From the NCBI RefSeq assembly GCF_042684645.1, contig NZ_JBHULV010000029.1:1-64000 (forward strand): DNA of 64,000 nucleotides. Direction: 5' to 3'. Positions 54,592 through 63,797 of this stretch are shown here, piece after piece. Positions within the stretch are counted from its first letter, which is position 1; every line of letters starts with the position of its first letter. A program made the position numbers and the translations under genes. The stretch is from Pseudopedobacter alpinus. Lineage in GTDB: Bacteria > Bacteroidota > Bacteroidia > Sphingobacteriales > Sphingobacteriaceae. Under the pieces are notes generated by a model. That model searched no databases, was not told the origin of the DNA, and worked only from the letters and a program-made list of their open reading frames with translations.

Positions 54592-55353
54592 ATGATACAG
54601 TTTACAAAAGACAAATTAACAGTAAAGGTTTTTGAGAATAGAGCTTTAATGGGCGAAACTGTTGCAACAGCAGTTGCCAATAGTATTAATAAATTAATGG
54701 CTGAGCAACCTTTCGTAAATATAATTTTTGGAGCAGCGCCTTCTCAAAATGATTTTTTTGCAGCGCTGCTAAAAAAGGATGTTGATTTTACAAGGATAAA
54801 TGCATTTCACATGGATGAATATTTGAATCTTGATGCAGATGCGCCACAAGGGTTTGGCAATTTTTTAAAAAAATACTTGTTTGGTTTAGCACCTTTCCGT
54901 ACAGTAAATTATATTAATGGTAATGCAACAGACTATACAACAGAATGTTTAAGATATTCTAATTTACTAAAGGACTTGCCAACAGATATAGTTTGTTTAG
55001 GAATTGGCGAAAACACACATTTAGCTTTTAATGATCCGCATGTGGCTAATGTTGATGATCCTTTCTTTGTTAAACGTGTTGATTTAGACCAACAATGCCG
55101 TAAACAACAAGTAAACGATGGTTGCTTTAAAACAATTGACGAAGTGCCAACACATGCACTAACGCTTACTTTGCCTGCCTTATTAAAAGCTCCTATTGCT
55201 TTTTGTACAGTGCCAACAGAGAAAAAAGCTAAAGCGGTTTATCATACATTAAACGAAGAAATAAGTGATAATTTCCCCTCTACTTTATTGAGAAATCATC
55301 CAAATGCGGTATTGTTTTTAGACGACCAAAGTAGTACTCAAATCAGTTTTTAG
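54592..55353 (+). CDS. nagB: Glucosamine-6-phosphate deaminase-like protein
   Basis: 253 aa member of the glucosamine-6-phosphate isomerase/6-phosphogluconolactonase family, expected to turn GlcN-6-P into fructose-6-P and ammonia. FHMDEYLNL (Asp75) is intact. The second active-site block reads LGIGENTHLAFNDP where E. coli NagB has GNDGHIAFNEP. His143 is kept, but the Asp before it is Asn141 and the Glu is Asp148. It lacks the allosteric C-terminal tail of the E. coli enzyme. Pairing with nagA supports deaminase activity. Confidence 0.85.
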   Translation: MIQFTKDKLTVKVFENRALMGETVATAVANSINKLMAEQPFVNIIFGAAPSQNDFFAALLKKDVDFTRINAFHMDEYLNLDADAPQGFGNFLKKYLFGLAPFRTVNYINGNATDYTTECLRYSNLLKDLPTDIVCLGIGENTHLAFNDPHVANVDDPFFVKRVDLDQQCRKQQVNDGCFKTIDEVPTHALTLTLPALLKAPIAFCTVPTEKKAKAVYHTLNEEISDNFPSTLLRNHPNAVLFLDDQSSTQISF

Positions 55354-55413
55354 ATAATTTCAGCTATCTAAAATAACTAACCAGTAAATGTTTTCAACCT
55401 AAAATATTTAAAA

Positions 55414-56232
55414 ATGAAATGTGAATTAACGAAAGAACAAATTCAGTTTTACCAAGAGAACGGATTTATTGTAATTGAAGATTTTTTATCGGCAGAAGAA
55501 TTAGAGAAATGGCGTGAAGCCGTTACAGAGGCTATTGCAGAAAGAAAAGGATTGAAAATGCCAGGTAAAGATGCAATTGTTGGGGAAGATGACGGCATAA
55601 ATAAAGATTCAGAATATTTTTCTAAAGTGTTTGATCAACTCCTTAACCTTTGGCAAACCAATGATAAGGTAAAAGAAATTATGCTTGATGATAGAATTGG
55701 TAAAATGGCAGCACAACTTTCTGGTGCTGATGGAATTAGAATTTGGCATGATCAAGCTTTGTTTAAAAAGCCATGGGCAAATCCAACTTCTTGGCATTTG
55801 GATACCCCATTTTGGTCTTTTTCTGATAGAAGAGCATTATCTATTTGGGTAGCATTAGACGATGCAACCTTAGAGAACGGATGTTTATATTTTATCCCAG
55901 CTTCATTTAAAGAAACTACCTACGAAAACAAAGGAATAGGTAAAAATATGGATGGTATTTTTGAAGCTTATCCTCAATTTGCACAAGTAGCATCGGTTTC
56001 TGCTAAAATGAAAGCTGGAAGTTGTTCTTTCCATAATGGTTTAACCATACATGGTGCTGGTGCAAACATGAGTTGTGGCAATAGAAGAGCCATGACATGC
56101 GCATATATGCCAGATGGAAACACTTTTAACGGCGAACCTAATATATTACCAGATGCTTATTTAAAAACATTAAAAGTTGGCGATTTATTAAATAGCGAGG
56201 AACAAAATCCATTAATTTATAAAGCAAAATAA
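55414..56232 (+). CDS. Phytanoyl-CoA dioxygenase (PhyH) family protein
   Basis: 272 aa Fe(II)/2-oxoglutarate oxygenase fold. Iron ligands are seen as His128-x-Asp130 (TSWHLDTPFW) and His213 (FHNGLTIHGAG), and the 2-oxoglutarate-binding Arg as Arg224 or Arg225. No signal peptide, so it acts in the cytoplasm. The isomerase-like gene starts immediately after its stop. Members of this family oxidise diverse small molecules; a sugar or sugar-derived substrate is inferred from context. Confidence 0.88.
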   Translation: MKCELTKEQIQFYQENGFIVIEDFLSAEELEKWREAVTEAIAERKGLKMPGKDAIVGEDDGINKDSEYFSKVFDQLLNLWQTNDKVKEIMLDDRIGKMAAQLSGADGIRIWHDQALFKKPWANPTSWHLDTPFWSFSDRRALSIWVALDDATLENGCLYFIPASFKETTYENKGIGKNMDGIFEAYPQFAQVASVSAKMKAGSCSFHNGLTIHGAGANMSCGNRRAMTCAYMPDGNTFNGEPNILPDAYLKTLKVGDLLNSEEQNPLIYKAK

Positions 56233-57066
56233 ATGAATTCGCCTATTAAATTTTTGTGTCCGCGTTGGGGTTCAGAAGCTGTTCCTTGGGATGTTTTTTT
56301 GAAGCAAGTTAAAGATGCAGGCTATTCTGGCATTGAATGGTTTCCCTTTGGAGAACCAAGAGATGATGAGCGAGTTTTAGAATTGTTAGCTTTTTATGAT
56401 TTAGATTTTGCTATTGTAATGGCAGTAGTAGAACCTTATAGCAATTCAGAAACATATTTTAAAAAGCTTAAATCTGATTTGAATGAACTGATGCAAATCA
56501 GAAACGAAAATAAAAAACCTTTGTTTTTTAGTGCCCAAACAGGTAGAGAGTTTTTTAACGAGCAAGAAATTGAACAATGTTTAAGCATTTGCAATAAAAT
56601 TGAGCAGCAATATCAAACACCCATTTATCAAGAAACACACAGAAATAAATGGTCTTATGCAGCCCACGCGGTTGAACCGATTTTGGCTAAAAACCCGGAC
56701 TTAAAACTAACTTTTGATGTTTCACATTGGTTTTGTGTATCAGAAAGTTTATTAGAAGATCAACAAAACGCGGTGCAAAGTGCTATAAAACACGCAAAAC
56801 ATATTCACGCCAGAGTTGGCAGCACACAAGCATCGCAAGTTTGGGATCCGGCATTACCAGAGTATGAAGAAGTATTAAACGCTCATCTTAAAATTTGGGA
56901 TAAATGGATAGCTCAAATGAGATTTAATCAAACTCCAATTACCATTACTCCCGAATTTGGACCAGCTCCATATTTGGTAAAAGGCAATAGAACAACATCT
57001 TTGGTAGATGAACAGTGGCGAATTAATTTATGGATGAAAGATTTTTTACAAAATAGGTACGCCTAA
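56233..57066 (+). CDS. TIM-barrel sugar phosphate isomerase/epimerase-like protein
   Basis: 277 aa of the xylose isomerase-like (AP endonuclease 2) superfamily. Opening block DAGYSGIEWFPFG and probable metal ligands in IYQETHRN, FDVSHW, IHARVG and ITPEFGP follow the family order. It is contiguous with the PhyH gene (0 bp), suggesting the two act on one compound. The substrate is unknown. Confidence 0.82.
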   Translation: MNSPIKFLCPRWGSEAVPWDVFLKQVKDAGYSGIEWFPFGEPRDDERVLELLAFYDLDFAIVMAVVEPYSNSETYFKKLKSDLNELMQIRNENKKPLFFSAQTGREFFNEQEIEQCLSICNKIEQQYQTPIYQETHRNKWSYAAHAVEPILAKNPDLKLTFDVSHWFCVSESLLEDQQNAVQSAIKHAKHIHARVGSTQASQVWDPALPEYEEVLNAHLKIWDKWIAQMRFNQTPITITPEFGPAPYLVKGNRTTSLVDEQWRINLWMKDFLQNRYA

Positions 57067-57079
57067 AAAAATAGAATTT

Positions 57080-59947
57080 ATGAAAAGAAAAACTTTCTTA
57101 CAGCAAAGCGCAATTTTTTCGGCGGCAAGCTTATTAATGTTAAATGGTAATGTTTTTTCTAAAACTGTTGCCAATACATTAATGGAAGTTTCTGAGAATG
57201 ATTTATATCAATTATTTAAAAATCCTGCTTCAAATTATCGTCCTTTTGTACGCTGGTGGTGGAATGGAAATAAAGTAGAAAAAACTGAACTAGCCAGAGA
57301 ACTTAAAATATTAAAAGATGCCGGTATTGGAGGTGTAGAAATTAATCCTATCTCGTTTCCATCTAACACAGATGATATGGGTATTCCTTCGGTAGAATGG
57401 TTAAGTGACGAATGGGTTGATCTTTTAAAGTTTACTTTAGACGAGGCAAAAAAACTAAATATGACCTGTGATTTAATTGCAGGAACAGGTTTTCCTTTTG
57501 GTGCCGAGTTTTTAGAAGGAGAGGAGCGAGCCCAAGTTGTAGTAACTGCGGTTAAAAAATTAGAAGGTCCAATTAAAACTGAAATTTCTGTTTTCGACAT
57601 TTTTAAAGAGGCGGATCCGGCGACGTTAAGTCCTTATAGCGGGCGTAAAATGGAACTTTTAGAGTTGAAATTGGTAACTGATCCTTTAATCAGTATGGAC
57701 CAAATCATCAATATCAAAAACCAAGTTATAAACGATGTTTTAAAAATAGACCTACCAAAAGGAAAGTTTGCAGTTTATGCATTGGTTAAAATAGATGGTT
57801 TTATGAAAGTGATACAAGGTGCGCCGGGTGGCAGAGGGCCAGTACTTAATCATTATAATGAAGCTGCAGTTAATAAGTATCTAAATCGCATAACTGATTC
57901 CATCCAAAATAGAATTGGACCATTAGCTCCGTATGTAAGGTCTTTTTTTATAGATAGTTTAGAAATGGAAGGTGCAAACTGGAATAGCGATATGATGACC
58001 GAATTTCAGAAACGAAGAGGTTATGATTTATATCCTTACCTACCTTTTATTTTGTTTAAAACAGGCAGAATGGGCAATACCGTTAATTTAACTTATGCTG
58101 TTAATGTTAGCCCAGAAATGGAGAAAATGTTAAACCGTATGCGTTATGATTTTGAATACACCAAAGCAGAGTTGTTTAGAGAAAGATTCTCTTACACTTT
58201 TAGCAAATGGTGTAAAGATAATAACATCAAATCAAGAGCTCAGGCTTATGGTAGAGGTCATTTTCCTTTAGAGGGAAGTTTTATGATGGATATACCCGAA
58301 GGAGAAACTTGGATTAAATACGGTATTGGCGAAGAAATTTCTGAAGCAGATTTCACCAAATATCCTTGGCATTTAGGTCGTGGTAATACCATGATAAATA
58401 AGGCTGTATCATCAGCAGCGCATTTAAAAGGAAAAAAATTAGTGAGTTCAGAAGAATTAACAAATACTGATATGGTATTTAATGAATCTTTAGAGCTTTT
58501 TAAAATAGCTGGAGATCAAAGCACCATTTCAGGTATTACACATCCCATTTTCCATGGATTTAATTACTCTCCAAAAGCAGCTGCTTTCCCTGGTTGGATA
58601 ACTTATGGCGGTTATTTTAATGAACAAAATACCATGTGGCCGTATTTTAAACATTATACAGATTACAGAGCAAGGCAATCAGCTTTATTACAGCAGGCTA
58701 CTTTCTTTGCAGATATTGCTATAATGGCGCCAACTGGCGATATGTGGAGCGAGTTTGGTGCACAAATGGAACCATTCCCTTCTCGTGTTACACCAGCTTA
58801 CCAAATGTTGGTTTGGGAATCTATCCATCAAAACGGGAATGCTTGTGATTACATATCAGAACAAGTAATTGCCGATGCTGATTTTAGTAAAGGCTTTATG
58901 ACTTATGGTGATCGGAAATACCATACGCTTTTTTTAATAGAAGTTAAAAGTATAGAACCTAAAACTGCAAAAAAATTATATGATTTTGTACAAGCAGGAG
59001 GACGTATCTTCTGCATTGAAGCTTATCCAGAGCAATCTTTGGGCTGGTTAAACCATCAACAAAAAGATAAAGAAGTAAAAAACTGGATGCAGAAATTAAA
59101 GAAATATCCAAAGCAATTTATCTATTTAGCAAAGCCAGAATCAAACTTTAAAGCATGGTACGCGAGTGTTCAAGAGAAATATAACATCACGCCATACCTA
59201 AAAATTACAGCACCAAATACTTTGGTTACTCAAATTAGGTATCAAACAAAAGACGCTGAAATACTAATAGTTAACAATGCTAGTGCTCATAAAAGTATTG
59301 ATTTAGAGGCTAAATTTTCATCAGAAATTACAGCAAATAAACAAGCTTGGATTTGGGATGCAGCAAGTGGCGATAAGTTTAAACTCGACTTAAAAGATGG
59401 TCAACTAAAAATTAAGCTTGCACCAGCAGATTCGAGAATTATTGTGTTTAATAAAGATAAACATGGAGAAAATTGGAATCCAATTCCCGAAGTAAAAGAG
59501 AATGCTTTGCTATTAAATACAGTTTGGAATGCAACTTTTAACCATATAGATGGAACTGTAAAAAATCAAGAGTTTAAAACGCTTTCAGATTTAAAAGATT
59601 TACCAGATTTTACCCGTTTTGCCGGTACAGTTTCTTACAAAACCACTATCAATTTAAAAGGTAATTTAAATCCTCAGTATTTAGATTTAGGTAAAGTAGC
59701 TGGTATTGCAGAACTTATTGTTAACGGCCAAAGCTTAGGCACTCAGTGGTATGGAAGAAGAGCTTACGCTATAAACAAAATCCTAAAATCTGGCGAAAAT
59801 ACAATAGAAATTAAGGTGACAACTGTAATGATGAACTACATGCAATCATTAACAGAAAATGCTACTGCACAATACTGGACAAACAATCCAAGAAAAGCAC
59901 AACCACTTCAATCATTAGGACTAATTGGTCCTGTAAATTTATTTTAA
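57080..59947 (+). CDS. GH106-like glycoside hydrolase, exported
   Basis: 955 aa. The N-terminal KRKTFLQQSA followed by a hydrophobic stretch is a signal peptide, with a weak Tat-like pattern. RPFVRWWWNGN (54-64), GGVEINPIS and DLIAGTGFPFG are typical of the alpha-L-rhamnosidase (GH106)-related hydrolases, whose N-terminal TIM barrel is followed by a beta-rich region. A galactose-binding-like module near 830-940 contains ELIVNGQSLGTQWYGRRAY. The sugar specificity is an inference from family resemblance and may not be rhamnose. Confidence 0.78.
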   Translation: MKRKTFLQQSAIFSAASLLMLNGNVFSKTVANTLMEVSENDLYQLFKNPASNYRPFVRWWWNGNKVEKTELARELKILKDAGIGGVEINPISFPSNTDDMGIPSVEWLSDEWVDLLKFTLDEAKKLNMTCDLIAGTGFPFGAEFLEGEERAQVVVTAVKKLEGPIKTEISVFDIFKEADPATLSPYSGRKMELLELKLVTDPLISMDQIINIKNQVINDVLKIDLPKGKFAVYALVKIDGFMKVIQGAPGGRGPVLNHYNEAAVNKYLNRITDSIQNRIGPLAPYVRSFFIDSLEMEGANWNSDMMTEFQKRRGYDLYPYLPFILFKTGRMGNTVNLTYAVNVSPEMEKMLNRMRYDFEYTKAELFRERFSYTFSKWCKDNNIKSRAQAYGRGHFPLEGSFMMDIPEGETWIKYGIGEEISEADFTKYPWHLGRGNTMINKAVSSAAHLKGKKLVSSEELTNTDMVFNESLELFKIAGDQSTISGITHPIFHGFNYSPKAAAFPGWITYGGYFNEQNTMWPYFKHYTDYRARQSALLQQATFFADIAIMAPTGDMWSEFGAQMEPFPSRVTPAYQMLVWESIHQNGNACDYISEQVIADADFSKGFMTYGDRKYHTLFLIEVKSIEPKTAKKLYDFVQAGGRIFCIEAYPEQSLGWLNHQQKDKEVKNWMQKLKKYPKQFIYLAKPESNFKAWYASVQEKYNITPYLKITAPNTLVTQIRYQTKDAEILIVNNASAHKSIDLEAKFSSEITANKQAWIWDAASGDKFKLDLKDGQLKIKLAPADSRIIVFNKDKHGENWNPIPEVKENALLLNTVWNATFNHIDGTVKNQEFKTLSDLKDLPDFTRFAGTVSYKTTINLKGNLNPQYLDLGKVAGIAELIVNGQSLGTQWYGRRAYAINKILKSGENTIEIKVTTVMMNYMQSLTENATAQYWTNNPRKAQPLQSLGLIGPVNLF

Positions 59948-59965
59948 TCAAAAATTTTTAATCAC

Positions 59966-61435
59966 ATGAAACATCAAAAAAAACTGATTCTTATTGTCCT
60001 TTTTATGCTGATACAAACAGCAGGGCTATTTGCTAAAGATTATAAAGCATCATTTTTCCATATTAAACATGATGGAAATACGCTAAATACGCGTTCTATT
60101 CAATTTGCGATAGATTATATTCACAAAAATGGCGGTGGCAGATTGGTTTTTCACGTTGGCAGATATTTAACAGGTTCTATTCACCTAAAATCAAATGTAA
60201 CCTTACAGTTAGAGGAAGGTGCAGTTTTGTTAGGTTCTACAAATCCGTTTGATTATGATAGAATAGGTCAAACGGCGCTTATCCATGCCAGAGATATAGA
60301 AAATGTGGGCATTACGGGTAAAGGAATGATTGACGGACAAGGCCGGGCATTGGCAAATAACTCTATCGCTTATGCAAACGATGGTTTAATTGAAGATATT
60401 TTAAAATACGACCGCACAAGGGAGTCAATTAGACCAATGATTATCTATTTTTTTAATGTGAACAACGTTACCATTAAAGATTTAATTCTGCAAAATTCTG
60501 CTTGCTGGTTACAAACGTACGAGCGCTGTAAAAACATGGTGATTGATAATATTACAGTGAATAATGTAGCCTTTTGGAACAGCGACGGAATTGATGTTGT
60601 TGATTGCCAAAATGTCACTATTACCAATAATAACATTGATGCTGCGGATGATGGCATTTGCCTAAAATCACATACAGAAGGCTTCTTTTGTAATAATATT
60701 TTGATTGAAAACAACATTGTACGTACTAGTGCAAATGGAATAAAATTAGGTACTGCCGGTAAAGGTGGTTTTAGAAATATTAAAGCAATTAACAATACGG
60801 TTTACAATACTTACCGCTCTGCAATTGCTTTACAAAGTGTTGATGGTGGCTTTTTAGAGGATATTTTAATTGATGGCTTAAAAAGTATAAACACAGGTAA
60901 CGTAATTTATTTAAGATTAGGCGAAAGAGTAGTAGGTAAAAAATCTACTATGGATAGAATATCTATAAAAAATGTAGTTGCTGATGTTCCGTTTGAAAAA
61001 GCAGATGCTGGTTATGATTACGAAGGACCAATTGAAGATATGCCAAGAAATATTTCGCCAATAGTAATTGCAGGCTTACCGGGGCAATATATTAACGATG
61101 TAACTTTTACAAATTTCAAAATTTCTTACCCAGGCAGAGGTAGTAAATTTGTGGCTTACGTACCTTTAGATAAATTGGATAGCATACCAGAGCAACCAGC
61201 TCAGTACCCAGAGTTTTCTCAGTTTAAAGAATTACCAGCTTGGGGAATTTATGTACGACATGCGAAAAATATCAATTTTTCTAACCTTCATTTAACTGCA
61301 GAAAAGAAAGATTACAGGTTGCCAATAATTATGGATGATGTACATGGTGCATTATTAAAGAAAGTAACTTTTGAGCAAATAGATCAGAAAAAATTATTGT
61401 ACACTCAAAAATCAACCGATATTAAGGTCCAATAA
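59966..61435 (+). CDS. GH28-like right-handed beta-helix glycosidase, exported
   Basis: 489 aa with a signal peptide (cleavage near LFA-K). A GH28-type fold: NSDGIDVVD (Asp207) and DAADDGICLK (Asp228, Asp229) match the NTD and DD catalytic blocks of polygalacturonases. The third block, normally GHG, reads SANGIKLGT, with no His. Uronic-acid or rhamnogalacturonan-type substrates are therefore possible, but the activity is uncertain. It follows the GH106-like gene by 18 bp. Confidence 0.82.
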   Translation: MKHQKKLILIVLFMLIQTAGLFAKDYKASFFHIKHDGNTLNTRSIQFAIDYIHKNGGGRLVFHVGRYLTGSIHLKSNVTLQLEEGAVLLGSTNPFDYDRIGQTALIHARDIENVGITGKGMIDGQGRALANNSIAYANDGLIEDILKYDRTRESIRPMIIYFFNVNNVTIKDLILQNSACWLQTYERCKNMVIDNITVNNVAFWNSDGIDVVDCQNVTITNNNIDAADDGICLKSHTEGFFCNNILIENNIVRTSANGIKLGTAGKGGFRNIKAINNTVYNTYRSAIALQSVDGGFLEDILIDGLKSINTGNVIYLRLGERVVGKKSTMDRISIKNVVADVPFEKADAGYDYEGPIEDMPRNISPIVIAGLPGQYINDVTFTNFKISYPGRGSKFVAYVPLDKLDSIPEQPAQYPEFSQFKELPAWGIYVRHAKNINFSNLHLTAEKKDYRLPIIMDDVHGALLKKVTFEQIDQKKLLYTQKSTDIKVQ

Positions 61436-61471
61436 TTAGTTAGTTTTTATTCGATATTTTAAATATTCTTT

Positions 61472-63790
61472 ATGCATAAGTTCAGTAAATGTTTATTCAT
61501 TACCGTTATAATTGGTCATTTAACTTGCCTTGTAAATGCACAAGAAAAGACTGAATTATATAAATATGTAAAGCCTATTATTGGTACTCAAAAAATGGGG
61601 CACACATTTCCGGGTGCTACTGTACCTTTTGGGATGGTGCAATTAAGTCCAGATACTGATACTTTATCTTACGAAGAAAACGGAAAATACAATAAAGATG
61701 TGTATAAATATTGTGCTGGTTACCAGTATGATGACCCTACAATAGTTGGCTTTAGTCATACCCATTACAGTGGTACAGGGCATTCAGATTTAGGTGATTT
61801 TTTGGTAATGCCAACAGTTGGTAAAGTTCAACTAAATCCCGGTACAGCCAATCATCCTGAAAATGGTTACCGCTCTAAATACAGTCATGCAAATGAAGTT
61901 TCTGAAGCCAACTATTACAAAGTGAAATTGGACGATGATAACATTCTAGCAGAATTAACAACTTCTACTCGTGTTGGCTTTCATCAATATACTTTCCCAA
62001 AATCTAAAGAATCTAACATAATTTTAGATTTAATGCATGGAATTTATAATTACGATAACAAAAACGTTTGGACTTATTACAGGGTTGTAAATGATTCTTT
62101 AGTGATAGGCTCAAGACAAACAAGCGGTTGGGCAAAAAACAGAACTGTTTATTTTGCCATGTCTTTTTCTAAGCCTTTTAAATCTTACGGAGCAAAAGAT
62201 TACAGCCCAAAAGAAGTTTACAAAGGTTTTTGGGCAAAGTTTGATCAAACAAAAAACTTCCCAGAAATGGCTGCTAAAAAAATTAAGATGTACTTTAATT
62301 TCGATACAGAAGAAGGGGAAAAGGTAAAAATTAAATTCGCTATTTCGCCGGTAAGCACAGATAATGCTTTACAAAATATGCAAACAGAAATACCCGTCTG
62401 GGATTTTAACTTGGTTAAAAAACAAGGGCAACAAGCGTGGAATAATGAACTTCAAAAAATAGAAGTTAAAACTGCTAAACCAGAAGATGCTATCAATTTT
62501 TATACAGCCATGTACCATGCCTTTTTAAGCCCTACGGTTTACATGGATGCCAATAAAGAGTATAAAGGTTTAGATCAAAGAATACATAAAGCCACAGGTT
62601 TTACCAATTACACCACTTTTTCTTTGTGGGATACTTATAGAACTTTGCATCCCTTTTTTAATATCATCCAACCGAAAAGGAACGACGATATGGTTAAATC
62701 TATGTTGGCACATTTCGATCAAAGTGCTTTGCCGATGTTGCCAATTTGGTCAAATTCTGCAAATGATACTTGGTGTATGAGCGGCTACCACAGCGTTTCT
62801 GTAATTGCAGATGCCATTATTAAAGGAAACTTCACAGGTGATGTAAATAAAGCTTTAGCAGCTTGCGTTACTACAGCAAACCAACGTTATTTTGAAGGAA
62901 TTGGAGATTATATTGATAAAGGTTATGTGCCTTCAGATAAAAACAGAACAGCCGTTTCTAATACCATAGAATATGCTTATGATGATTGGTGTATTGCGCA
63001 ATTAGCTAAAAAAATAGGCAACACAGAAGTTTATAATACATTTATTAAAAGATCAGAAAATTGGAGAAATGTTTATGATGCTTCTATAGGTTTTATGCGT
63101 CCTCGTTTATCTGATGGTACTTTCCGGAAAGATTTTGATGTTTTAGAAACCGAAGGGCAAGGATTTATTGAGGGAAACGCTTGGAATTATAGCTTATATG
63201 TGCCTCAAAATCCAAAAGAATTGATAAAAATAATGGGTGGCGATAAAAAGTTTATTCCACATTTAGATTCTTTGTTTACCATGGATTTGCCTGATGAGTT
63301 TTTCGCTCACACAGAAGATATTACCAGAGAAGGAATTATCGGAAATTACGTTCACGGAAATGAGCCTGCACACCATGTTGCCTATCTGTACAATTACACA
63401 TCGCAGCCATGGAAAACGCAAAAAACAGTACGCATGATTTTGGAAAAACAATACCACAACGGGCCAGATGGTTTAGGCGGAAACGATGACTGCGGACAAA
63501 TGAGTGCTTGGTATATGATGTCATCTCTAGGGATTTACCCAACAGCGCCAGGTTCAGATCGTTACGATTTAGGTAGCCCATCAATTTTAAATGCAACTTT
63601 AAATTTAGAAAACGGCAAACAATTTACTATTGATGCAAAAAATCAATCGGCTAAAAACGTTTATGTAAAACAAGTTCTTTTAAACGGAAAAGCATTAAAT
63701 CGTTATTATATTACCCATCAAGAAATTACTGATGGAGGTAAATTAACCTTTTTAATGGCAGCTACTCCAAATAAAAAAGTACATAATTAA
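61472..63790 (+). CDS. GH92 alpha-mannosidase, exported
   Basis: 772 aa with a signal peptide (cleavage near VNA-Q). GH92 signatures: YVKPIIGTQKMGHTFPGATV, GFSHTHYSGTGHSDLGDF, FSLWDTYRTLHP and GNDDCGQMSAWYMMSSLGIYP. GH92 enzymes are calcium-dependent exo-acting alpha-mannosidases in the periplasm, cutting N-glycan or yeast mannan branches. This suggests the target glycan contains alpha-mannose, although the neighbouring families point to pectin-like sugars. Confidence 0.94.
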   Translation: MHKFSKCLFITVIIGHLTCLVNAQEKTELYKYVKPIIGTQKMGHTFPGATVPFGMVQLSPDTDTLSYEENGKYNKDVYKYCAGYQYDDPTIVGFSHTHYSGTGHSDLGDFLVMPTVGKVQLNPGTANHPENGYRSKYSHANEVSEANYYKVKLDDDNILAELTTSTRVGFHQYTFPKSKESNIILDLMHGIYNYDNKNVWTYYRVVNDSLVIGSRQTSGWAKNRTVYFAMSFSKPFKSYGAKDYSPKEVYKGFWAKFDQTKNFPEMAAKKIKMYFNFDTEEGEKVKIKFAISPVSTDNALQNMQTEIPVWDFNLVKKQGQQAWNNELQKIEVKTAKPEDAINFYTAMYHAFLSPTVYMDANKEYKGLDQRIHKATGFTNYTTFSLWDTYRTLHPFFNIIQPKRNDDMVKSMLAHFDQSALPMLPIWSNSANDTWCMSGYHSVSVIADAIIKGNFTGDVNKALAACVTTANQRYFEGIGDYIDKGYVPSDKNRTAVSNTIEYAYDDWCIAQLAKKIGNTEVYNTFIKRSENWRNVYDASIGFMRPRLSDGTFRKDFDVLETEGQGFIEGNAWNYSLYVPQNPKELIKIMGGDKKFIPHLDSLFTMDLPDEFFAHTEDITREGIIGNYVHGNEPAHHVAYLYNYTSQPWKTQKTVRMILEKQYHNGPDGLGGNDDCGQMSAWYMMSSLGIYPTAPGSDRYDLGSPSILNATLNLENGKQFTIDAKNQSAKNVYVKQVLLNGKALNRYYITHQEITDGGKLTFLMAATPNKKVHN

Positions 63791-63797
63791 TTGTTCT

